Source: Longispora albida DSM 44784 | Lineage (GTDB): Bacteria; Actinomycetota; Actinomycetes; Mycobacteriales; Micromonosporaceae | Direction: 5' to 3' | Assembly: GCF_000379825.1 (NCBI RefSeq) | Contig: NZ_KB903814.1 | Span: 729,536 to 793,535 of the forward strand | DNA length: 64,000 nt | Shown: piece after piece, positions 1 through 6,392 of the stretch | Layout of the letters: the number at the start of each line of letters is the position of its first letter | Numbering within the stretch: position 1 is the stretch's first letter | Position numbers and translations under genes: made by a program | The notes under the pieces: model-generated | Databases searched by the model: none | Seen by the model: the letters and a program-made list of their open reading frames with translations, nothing else | What the model was told of the DNA's origin: nothing

Positions 1-143
1 CGACGGCTGGGGCACTGCTGCTCGGCACCACCTGGTACCTGTGGCGGGCCCGCGCCCTGACCACCCCGGTTCCCGCCCTCGCGGCGGTCAGCGTTCCGGG
101 GCAGCGGGAGGCATCTTCGAGCGAGACGGGGTCGCGCGTGTAG
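1..143 (+). CDS. C-terminal fragment of a membrane protein
   Basis: Reading frame 3 is open from the left edge to a TAG at 141-143 and gives about 46 residues. The visible part begins with a hydrophobic stretch (ALLLGTTWYLW) that looks like the end of a transmembrane helix. A short cytosolic-type tail rich in Ser, Glu and Arg follows. The gene starts outside the window, so the family cannot be named. The codon use and GC pattern match the neighbouring genes. It could also be a spurious frame, since only 46 codons are visible. Confidence 0.4.
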   Translation, partial: TAGALLLGTTWYLWRARALTTPVPALAAVSVPGQREASSSETGSRV

Positions 144-179
144 CCCGGCAGCCCTCTGACCTGCGGATTCCCGGAAACG

Positions 180-216
180 TTGACATTATGCAGGTGTTTA
201 CCTGCATAATGGGTCC
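180..216 (+). promoter_or_regulatory. Leaderless promoter with ArsR-type operator dyad
   Basis: A perfect -35 box TTGACA lies at 180-185 and a -10-like CATAAT at 205-210. The GTG start of the next gene follows six bases later at 217, so the mRNA is probably leaderless. A perfect 11-bp inverted repeat, ATTATGCAGGT (185-195) and its complement (200-210), fills the whole space between the boxes and overlaps both. This geometry fits autorepression by the ArsR-type protein encoded immediately downstream. Binding is inferred. Confidence 0.75.
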
Positions 217-1023
217 GTGAACAGCGAGGCGACCTCGATCGACCAGGTATTCAAGGCGCTGGCCGACCCCACCCGGCGGCTGCTGCTCGACCGGCTGCGC
301 GAGCAGAACGGGCAGACGCTCGGCGAGCTGTGCGAGCGGCTGGGCATGGCCAGGCAGTCGGCGACCCAGCACCTCGACCTCCTCGTCCGGGCCAGCCTCG
401 TGACCGTCGTCCGCCGCGGGCGGGAACGGCTGCACTACCTCAACCCCGCCCCGATCCACGAGATCGAGGAGCGGTGGATCTCTGAGTTCGACCGGCCACG
501 GCTACAGGCGCTGAGCGCCATCAAGAACAAGGCAGAGGAGTACGCAGTGAGGACCGATACTCTGACCGTCCCGTCCTATGTCTACGTCACGTACATCCGG
601 GCGAGCGCCGAGCAGGTCTGGCAGGCGCTGACGGATGCCGACCTGACCGCCCGGTACTGGGGGCACGCCAACGTCTCCGACTGGCAGAAGGGCTCGGCCT
701 GGGAGCACGTGCGCACCGACGGGTCTGGTGCCGTCGACGTCGTCGGCAGGGTCCTGGAAGCGCAACCCCCGGCCCGCCTGGTCATCACGTTCGAGGACAG
801 CCCGGATGTCCAGCCGCCGCGTGAGCCGTCCGTCGTGACGTTCCTCGTCGAGCAGCACCAGGACATCGTCCGGCTGACCGTCACCCACGAGAACCTGCCT
901 AACCACGAGATGCTCGGCGGGATCTCGCGCGGCTGGCCCGCCGTCCTGGCGAACCTCAAGTCACTGCTCGAAACCGGCGAGGTGCTTCCTCAGGCGCCGT
1001 GGGAGATGGACGGCAAAGCCTGA
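217..1023 (+). CDS. ArsR-family HTH regulator fused to an SRPBCC/AHSA1 domain
   Basis: The 268-aa protein has two parts. Residues 1-105 form an ArsR winged helix (FKALADPTRRLLLDRL, then MARQSATQHLDLL as recognition helix). Residues about 120-250 form an SRPBCC/Aha1-like ligand-binding fold (VYVTYIRASAEQVWQALTD at the start, ARYWGH after it). In this family the SRPBCC half is thought to bind a hydrophobic ligand and tune DNA binding; more often the two halves are separate adjacent genes. The GTG at 217 is chosen because it lies six bases after a -10-like hexamer and in-frame methionines are absent upstream. It is probably autoregulated through the dyad at 185-210. The ligand cannot be predicted. 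Confidence 0.85.
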   Translation: MNSEATSIDQVFKALADPTRRLLLDRLREQNGQTLGELCERLGMARQSATQHLDLLVRASLVTVVRRGRERLHYLNPAPIHEIEERWISEFDRPRLQALSAIKNKAEEYAVRTDTLTVPSYVYVTYIRASAEQVWQALTDADLTARYWGHANVSDWQKGSAWEHVRTDGSGAVDVVGRVLEAQPPARLVITFEDSPDVQPPREPSVVTFLVEQHQDIVRLTVTHENLPNHEMLGGISRGWPAVLANLKSLLETGEVLPQAPWEMDGKA

Positions 1024-1036
1024 GCACCCGCCGGGC

Positions 1037-1729
1037 TCACTCCTCGATCGCGCCGCCGGTCCGGCGGAGGTGCTGGCGGAAGGTGTAGCCGGGGTCGGCC
1101 TCCCGGAGCTTGAGGTACTCGGCGAAGCCGGTCTGCTCCCGCAGAGTACGGCCCGCGCGGATCTGGGCGGCCTGGTCCCGCTCGGTCAGCCAGATCGCGC
1201 GGGCCACCGCCAGCACCTCCCCCGCGCCGGCGGCCGGGACGAAGAGCACGCCGTCGGCGTCGGCGAACACGACATCGGCATCGCTGACCAGATGCTCGCC
1301 GACCCGGGCGGTCACCAGCGCCTCCGGCTCGCGGTCGCCGACCCGGAGCGGCCCGGGCGGGAAGCTGCCCATGCTGAACACCGGCAGCCCGATCTCGGCG
1401 AGTTCCGGGGTGTCCCGGTGCAGGCCCCAGACCACGATCCCCGCCAGGCCTGCCGCCTGGGCCTCCAGGACGGCGAGGTCGCCTATGCACGCCTCGTCCG
1501 TACGCCCGCCGTTGTCGATCACGAGCACGTCGCCCGGCTCGGCCAGCCCGAACGCCTCCAGGAACACGTCGACGCTGCCGTAGTGCCGCACGGGCCGCGC
1601 CCTGCCAGCCACCCGGCTCCCCGCGACGACAGCCCCGAGACCCGGGGGCGCCGCGCGCAGCGGCACTCCACTCCGGACACACGCGTCCGCGACCAGCGGG
1701 GTCGACAACTCACCGAAACCACTCAGCAT
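1037..1729 (-). CDS. RraA-like aldolase (HMG/CHA aldolase family)
   Basis: The 230-aa protein belongs to the RraA/dimethylmenaquinone methyltransferase-like family. Characterised members are class II pyruvate aldolases acting on 4-hydroxy-4-methyl-2-oxoglutarate, or RNase E inhibitors. Visible family features are the N-terminal FGELSTPLVADACVRSG, the nucleotide-fold-like DVLVIDNGGRTDEACIGD, the Arg-Asp metal/substrate motif in WGLHRDTPELAE, and DADGVLFVP near residue 170. The ATG at 1729 is preferred over longer upstream frames because family similarity begins there and TAGGGT lies seven bases upstream (1737-1742), a leaderless arrangement. It is divergent from the HAD gene with 48 bp between them. 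The exact substrate is unknown; a regulatory RraA role is less likely in actinomycetes. Confidence 0.82.
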   Translation of the reverse strand: MLSGFGELSTPLVADACVRSGVPLRAAPPGLGAVVAGSRVAGRARPVRHYGSVDVFLEAFGLAEPGDVLVIDNGGRTDEACIGDLAVLEAQAAGLAGIVVWGLHRDTPELAEIGLPVFSMGSFPPGPLRVGDREPEALVTARVGEHLVSDADVVFADADGVLFVPAAGAGEVLAVARAIWLTERDQAAQIRAGRTLREQTGFAEYLKLREADPGYTFRQHLRRTGGAIEE

Positions 1730-1777
1730 GCCCACCACCCTATGCCCGCGCGGCCCCCGTCTGGCTAGCCTCTTCTC
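1730..1777. promoter_or_regulatory. Back-to-back leaderless promoters
   Basis: The 48-bp divergent spacer carries a -10-like TAGGGT for the minus-strand RraA gene (1737-1742, seven bases before its ATG). It also carries TAGCCT for the plus-strand HAD gene (1766-1771, six bases before its ATG). No Shine-Dalgarno sequence precedes either start. The -35 elements would have to overlap the opposite promoter, so the two genes may compete for polymerase. Confidence 0.55.
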
Positions 1778-2368
1778 ATGATCATTGCTGTGCCGGACGG
1801 CGAGTTCGCCGCCTACCTGTTCGACTGCGACGGCACGATCGCCGACTCGATGCCCCTGCACTACCAGGCCTGGCAGGGCGTGCTCGGCGCGTGGGGCTGC
1901 GAGTTCAGCGAGGAGACCTTCTACGCCTGGGGCGGCGTGCCCGTCGCCGACATCATCCGCAGGCTGAACAGCGAGCAGAGCCTCGCGATGCCGGTGGCGG
2001 AGGTCGTCGCCCACCAGGAGGCGCTGTACCGGGAGATGCTGCCCAGCCTCACCACAGTGCCGGGCGTACGCGAGCACATCGAGGCCGCCCACGGGAAGCT
2101 GCCGCTGGCCGTCGTGTCCGGAAGCACCCGTGAGTCGGTGACAGCCTCACTGGACGTGCTGGGCGTACTCGACCGGTTCGACGTGCTGGTGTGTGCCGGG
2201 GACTACGAGCGGGCCAAGCCAGCACCGGATGCCTTCCTGCTCGCGGCGCGGCTGCTCGGGGTGACGGCCGGGTCGTGCCTGGTCTTCGAGGACACCAGCT
2301 TCGGCGTCGCGGCCGCGACGGCTGCCGGGATGGCCTCGGTCCGGGTACCGGCGCCGTGGGAGCGGTAG
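1778..2368 (+). CDS. HAD-superfamily phosphatase, subfamily IA (beta-phosphoglucomutase-like)
   Basis: The 196-aa HAD hydrolase has the nucleophile motif DCDGTIADS (Asp nucleophile and Asp+2 both present) at about residue 16. An alpha-helical cap follows (residues 20-90), then motif II Ser in VVSGSTRES and motif III/IV in ERAKPAPDAFLLAA and CLVFEDTSFGVAAA. The length and cap are those of beta-phosphoglucomutase or fructose-1-phosphatase-like enzymes (YqaB group), so a small sugar phosphate is the likely substrate. The start codon lies six bases after TAGCCT, consistent with a leaderless mRNA. The adjacent RraA-like aldolase gives no firm pathway. Confidence 0.85.
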   Translation: MIIAVPDGEFAAYLFDCDGTIADSMPLHYQAWQGVLGAWGCEFSEETFYAWGGVPVADIIRRLNSEQSLAMPVAEVVAHQEALYREMLPSLTTVPGVREHIEAAHGKLPLAVVSGSTRESVTASLDVLGVLDRFDVLVCAGDYERAKPAPDAFLLAARLLGVTAGSCLVFEDTSFGVAAATAAGMASVRVPAPWER

Positions 2369-2389
2369 CGGTTTCCCAGGCACGTTGGC

Positions 2390-3058
2390 CTAGGCGTTGA
2401 GCAGCCTCCAGTTGCCCTCGGAGACGACTTCGATCTTCCCGCCGGTCACCTTGATGGCCGTCTCGCAGTCGATCGCGTACGCCTGGTGTGGAATCGTGGT
2501 GGCCCACTGCTCGGCGTGCGCCATGGTGTTCTCCGCCATGCCCGGGTAGTCCACGTGCGGGAAGATCGAGAAGCCGACCATGCCGAGCGTGGTGTCGCCG
2601 CCCCCTGGCGGGCTCCAGCGGACGAAGTCCTTCCCGATCCTCGGGGTCATCACCATGCTCCCGGCACTCAGGCCGACGTAGACGGTGTCGTTTAGCTCCG
2701 GCAGGAGGCTGGCCAGGCCAGACTCGCGCATCCAGTGACACAGGTACATGGGGTCGCCGCCCTCGACCAGCAGCGCGTCGGCCTCCCGGACCAGGGGCAC
2801 CCACAGGTCCTCTCCGGCGCTGGGCAGGGCCGTCAGCTCCAGCACGCCGAGGGACTTCCAGCCCAGCTGGGCCATCGGCGCCCGATCCTCCAGCCCGCTG
2901 ATCGCCCGGTGGGCCCGGACAGCTCCGCCCCGCTGGGCGTGCATCGCCGTCGGGACGATCAGGGCGCCGCACTCGGCGACCGGCTTGCCCAGCAGCTCGA
3001 CCAGCGCGCCGTGGATGCTCGGGTTCCTGACGCCGGAGTCTGTGAGAAGAAGCTTCAT
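2390..3058 (-). CDS. pepE: Peptidase E-like (S51) alpha-aspartyl dipeptidase
   Basis: The 222-aa protein begins MKLLLTDSGVRNPSI and has the S51 nucleophile elbow GLSAGSMVM at about residue 130, the FVEGGDP-like segment LLVEGGDPMYL at about 98, and an aspartate/His-rich second half. Family members are cytosolic serine peptidases with a Ser-His-Glu/Asp triad that cleave dipeptides beginning with aspartate. The length (about 220-230 aa) is normal. The ATG at 3058 is preceded, six bases away, by TAATCT (3065-3070) and by no Shine-Dalgarno site, so the mRNA is probably leaderless. That -10 sequence overlaps the target duplication of the MITE at 3069-3237, meaning the element sits directly in the promoter region. 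Confidence 0.85.
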   Translation of the reverse strand: MKLLLTDSGVRNPSIHGALVELLGKPVAECGALIVPTAMHAQRGGAVRAHRAISGLEDRAPMAQLGWKSLGVLELTALPSAGEDLWVPLVREADALLVEGGDPMYLCHWMRESGLASLLPELNDTVYVGLSAGSMVMTPRIGKDFVRWSPPGGGDTTLGMVGFSIFPHVDYPGMAENTMAHAEQWATTIPHQAYAIDCETAIKVTGGKIEVVSEGNWRLLNA

Positions 3059-3068
3059 CGCCCGAGAT

Positions 3069-3237
3069 TAAGAGGTCCTAACTCAATGACTGGCGGCGCT
3101 CTGGCGGCTCCAGAAGACGACCGGACTGCGCAGAATTCGAGGGCGGATACAACACCGGTATCCGCCCTCGAATTCTGCTTGCCGCTCGCCTCCTGGACCT
3201 CGCCACAGCACCACCGCCATTAAGTTAGGACCTCTAA
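3069..3237. mobile_element. MITE-like element with 17-bp TIRs and TAA target duplication
   Basis: A 163-bp element (3072-3234) is bounded by terminal inverted repeats GAGGTCCTAACTCAATG (3072-3088) and its complement at 3218-3234, which differ at one base. A direct TAA flanks each end (3069-3071 and 3235-3237), as expected for a 3-bp target duplication. It contains no coding sequence but a perfect 21-bp-arm palindrome. Target sites of TNA type with 3-bp duplications are known for IS5-family transposons, so mobilisation by such a transposase is a reasonable inference. No transposase lies in the window. Confidence 0.8.
3130..3178. repeat. Perfect 21-bp inverted repeat inside the MITE
   Basis: The arms at 3130-3150 and 3158-3178 are exact complements over 21 bases around a 7-base loop (AACACCG). 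RNA from either strand would fold into a very stable hairpin. It may act as a bidirectional terminator between peptidase E and the LAL regulator, or it may be an internal feature of the element. There is no U-tract. Confidence 0.85.
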
Positions 3238-3265
3238 ACCGGGCGTCTGACAATCCGGGCCGGAA

Positions 3266-6190
3266 CTACTCGGCGTAGTCGCCGTTCAGGCCGGCGGCGT
3301 AGTCGCAGAGCGCGGCCCTGTCGGTCAGGTCCAGTTTGGACAGCAGGCTCGCGACGTGCTTCTCCGCTGTCCGCGCCGAGATGTAGAGCCGCTGCCCGAT
3401 CTCCTGGTTGCCGAGCCGCCCGCCCAGCAGCACCAGCACCTCGTACTCGCGCACCGTCACCCCCACCTCCCGCAGTGCTGGCGGCACGGCCTCCCAGCCC
3501 CGGCGCTGCTGGAACACCGAGGCGCCGGCCCGGCGAAGGGTGGCGTGGCAGGCCTGCGCGATGGCAGGCAGGCCGGAACGGTGGAAGTACTCGGCGGCGC
3601 CGCGCGCCCAGTGCACCGGCGAACCCCAGCCATCGTCGAGAGCCGGGTCGGCGATCAGCCGGAGGATCAGGTGCCGGGCCAGCGGGTACACGGCGGCGGC
3701 CTCCTGGGCCTGTGCCGCCGCCACGCCGGAGGAGGTCGGGTCGCCGTCGCGGCCGTGGAGGACGGCCTTGGCCGCGAGCACGAACTGCTTGTTCCACCTC
3801 AGCTTGGCCTGTGGCGTACCGGCGACGGCCTCGTAGTCCGCCCAGCCGCCGTCCCCCGAGGCGACCCGCAGCAGCAGGCCCAGCCCGTACGTGCCGGCCA
3901 GGCTGTACGGGGTCGGCATCCGCCGGTCGCGTTCCCTGACGCGCTCCAGCTCGGCCCGCGCCCGGGCCCGGTCCTCCTCCAGCAGCGAGCACACGGCCTC
4001 GGCCAGCCCCCACGCGACGGACAGGTAGTGGCTGTCCTCGCCGCCGGCCTCCAGCAGTTCCCCGATGCTGGCCTCCATCTCCTGGCGCCGGCCCCGGTGC
4101 GCGGCCGAGACCGCCGAGGCCAGGGACAGGTACCGGCTGACCTGACGCCGCTTCAGCCGCTCCGACAGCTCCCCGCACGGCTTCGCGAGCGCTTCGGCCT
4201 CCTCGTACTCCGCGTGCAGCACCGCGAGCATCGCCAGCAGGCTGTCGATGTCACACAGGGCCGGCAGCGCCCCGAGCCGCAGCGCCTCCTCCTTGGCCTG
4301 CCGGAGCCGGCCGGCCACGCCGTCGTTCAGCCAGTCGTTGGCGCCGAGGTAGTTGAATGCCGTGATCCGCCAGGCCGGCAGCCGGTGCTCCTCCGCGATG
4401 GCGAGCATCCGCTGGAAGTCCGCCTCGGACTCCGCGAGGCTGCGCGTCCGGGCGGCGATGCCGAGGACTTCGAGGGCCTGGCAGGCCACATCGGGCAGCG
4501 GCAGCCGTTCCGCGCCGGACAGCGCCCGCCTGGCCAGCGTCTCAGCCTGCCCCGAACGTGGGTCACCCGGCAGTTCCTGAAGAAGCCGGGCCTCGACGAC
4601 ATCGATCGGCGCGCCGCGTACCGGGTCGGCGTGCGCGCCGAGCGCCGCGCGGGCGGTGCCGACCTGGACCAGGCCGTCACGCCACCGGCCGCCAGCCACG
4701 GCGGCTTCCGCGAGCCGCGTGTGCAGGGCCGCGAGGCGCGCGCCGTCCAGCGTGCCCGCCAGCCCTTCCAGCTCCTTGCCGAGGTCGAGGGCCCGGTCGG
4801 TCTGGCCGGCCTCGGTGAGGGCTGACAGCAGTGGTTCGAGCAGCTCGGCGCGCAGGGTCGGGCTGACCCACGAACCGTACAGGCCGCGCGCCTTCTCCAG
4901 CAGTGCCGCGGCCGAGGCCGCCGCGCCCGCCGACAGCGCACGGCGGCCGGCCTCGGCGAACAGGGCGGCCGCGGCCGGCTCGTCCCCGGTGAGCAGGCGG
5001 AGCTGGGCGAGCTGCTGGCACCAGTCGCCGGGCAGGTCGGGGTGGATGGCCTCCACGGCGACGGCCAGCCGGGCCGCCAGGCTGGCGCGTTCGGTGGGCA
5101 GGAGCGGCGACAGCAGCGCGTCAGCTGTCAGGGCGTGCCGGAACGCGTACCAGCCGCCACTGCCCGGCTCCGCCGCGATGAGCTGGGCGCTGACCGCCGC
5201 GCTGAGCAGCTGGCGGAGCAGCTCGTCGTCGGCGCCGATCGCGTGCTGGACGACGCGCAGGGAGAACCGCCGGCCCAGCGTCGCGGCCGTGCAGAGCATG
5301 CTGTGGCCCTGCTTGCCGAGCCGCTGGGCCCGCTCGGTGACACTGAGCACCACAGTGGACGGTAAGCCGGCGGCTGCGCTCCGGTCGAGCGTCCAGCCGG
5401 TCGCCCGGCGGACCAGATGACCACCCTCCACCATGCCGGACAGCAGCTCCTCGACGACGAACGGGTTACCGTCGCCGTGCTTGGCCAGCCGCTCGGTGAC
5501 GGCCGCCGGCACGGTGCTCTCCGGTGCCGCCAGGCAGTGCGCGACCATCGACGCCGTCTCGGCCTGGCTGAGCGGCTTGAGGTCCACGACCTGGGCCGCG
5601 CGCCGCCGGGCAGCCGACGCCGCGAGGCTGTCCATCGCCTCCGTGCCCGGCCTGCTGGTGGCCAGGAGAAGGATGCGGTGCCGGTCGAGGTTGTCGATCA
5701 GGTACTCGACGACGGCCAGGGTCTCCGGATCGGCGTCGTGCAGGTCCTCCAGGATCAGCACGCAGCCGGTGGCCCGGCTGACCACGGCCAGCAGGCGCAG
5801 GATCGACTCGGCCAGCACCAGCACGGAGTCGGCACCCGGCCCGCCGGGCTGCTCGCTCCACTCGGGAATGAGCCGGCCGAGCGCCGGGCGGTAGGGCAGG
5901 AGCTCGGCGCCGGGCACCATTCCGGTGATCCGGACGACGGACAGCATCGCCTCCGCCAGCGGCCGGAACGGCACCGGCGGGGCCGTCGTGCTGGTCCGGC
6001 CGGTGAACACCGGCATGCCGGCCTCGGCGGCGGTGGCGCGCAGCTCGGCGGCGAGCCGTGACTTGCCGATCCCGGCGTCGCCGAGCAGCAGGGTCGCCTG
6101 GCCCTCGCCGTCGCCGGCCGCCCGGAGTGCCGTGGCCAGCACGCGCAGCGGGAGGTCCCGCCCGACCAGGACCGGCGAAGTCAGCCTCAT
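3266..6190 (-). CDS. LAL-type LuxR-family transcriptional regulator
   Basis: The 974-aa protein has the layout of large ATP-binding regulators of the LuxR family. There is an N-terminal AAA-type ATPase with Walker A GDAGIGKS (about residue 38) and Walker B CVLILEDLHDAD (about residue 145). A long helical TPR-like middle (about 400-880) follows, with a C-terminal LuxR helix-turn-helix (TVREYEVLVLLGGRLGNQEI and following TAEKHVASLLSKL, about 905-965). Such proteins typically activate secondary-metabolite or sugar-catabolic genes. The ATG at 6190 is preceded by GGAG-containing sequence, and the gene starts 31 bp after the precursor-peptide stop on the same strand. It is therefore likely transcribed with the dehydratase and precursor genes and is a good candidate cluster regulator. 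Confidence 0.88.
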   Translation of the reverse strand: MRLTSPVLVGRDLPLRVLATALRAAGDGEGQATLLLGDAGIGKSRLAAELRATAAEAGMPVFTGRTSTTAPPVPFRPLAEAMLSVVRITGMVPGAELLPYRPALGRLIPEWSEQPGGPGADSVLVLAESILRLLAVVSRATGCVLILEDLHDADPETLAVVEYLIDNLDRHRILLLATSRPGTEAMDSLAASAARRRAAQVVDLKPLSQAETASMVAHCLAAPESTVPAAVTERLAKHGDGNPFVVEELLSGMVEGGHLVRRATGWTLDRSAAAGLPSTVVLSVTERAQRLGKQGHSMLCTAATLGRRFSLRVVQHAIGADDELLRQLLSAAVSAQLIAAEPGSGGWYAFRHALTADALLSPLLPTERASLAARLAVAVEAIHPDLPGDWCQQLAQLRLLTGDEPAAAALFAEAGRRALSAGAAASAAALLEKARGLYGSWVSPTLRAELLEPLLSALTEAGQTDRALDLGKELEGLAGTLDGARLAALHTRLAEAAVAGGRWRDGLVQVGTARAALGAHADPVRGAPIDVVEARLLQELPGDPRSGQAETLARRALSGAERLPLPDVACQALEVLGIAARTRSLAESEADFQRMLAIAEEHRLPAWRITAFNYLGANDWLNDGVAGRLRQAKEEALRLGALPALCDIDSLLAMLAVLHAEYEEAEALAKPCGELSERLKRRQVSRYLSLASAVSAAHRGRRQEMEASIGELLEAGGEDSHYLSVAWGLAEAVCSLLEEDRARARAELERVRERDRRMPTPYSLAGTYGLGLLLRVASGDGGWADYEAVAGTPQAKLRWNKQFVLAAKAVLHGRDGDPTSSGVAAAQAQEAAAVYPLARHLILRLIADPALDDGWGSPVHWARGAAEYFHRSGLPAIAQACHATLRRAGASVFQQRRGWEAVPPALREVGVTVREYEVLVLLGGRLGNQEIGQRLYISARTAEKHVASLLSKLDLTDRAALCDYAAGLNGDYAE

Positions 6191-6221
6191 GCCACCCGTC
6201 TCCCGCTCCTGCCGCCGGCGG

Positions 6222-6392
6222 TCATGCCACCAGGTCGGCCTCGAACTCGCCGAGGGCCACCGTGGTCTTCGACGTCGTGGTGATGTAGATGTCGGTCGCG
6301 CTCAGCTCGTCCAGCACGATCTCCCCCGCCGGGTGGTCAGCGGCACGGTACTCGGGGCTCTTCCATTCCCGTACCAGGTCATCGACGCTCAT
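6222..6392 (-). CDS. Cysteine-free mersacidin-type (class II-like) precursor peptide
   Basis: This 56-aa peptide has a leader typical of mersacidin/lichenicidin-type precursors: VREWKSPEYRAADHPAGE at residues 7-24, followed by an acidic segment IVLDELS. The putative core (from about residue 32) contains ITTTSKTTVALG, with Thr38, 39, 40, 43, 44 and Ser41 around a single Lys42. There is no cysteine in the whole peptide, so ordinary lanthionine rings are impossible. A perfect AAGGAGG lies before tandem ATG codons; the second (6392) has the better spacing. The start overlaps the end of the dehydratase gene by 14 bp, implying translational coupling. No GG or similar cleavage site is obvious, so the leader/core boundary is uncertain. 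An unmodified small protein is the alternative. Confidence 0.8.
   Translation of the reverse strand: MSVDDLVREWKSPEYRAADHPAGEIVLDELSATDIYITTTSKTTVALGEFEADLVA

Noticed and set aside
1037-2092. A 351-aa version of the RraA-like protein
   Set aside because: The extra N-terminus overlaps the HAD gene on the other strand and lacks family similarity; the ATG at 1729 has a -10 box at the proper distance.
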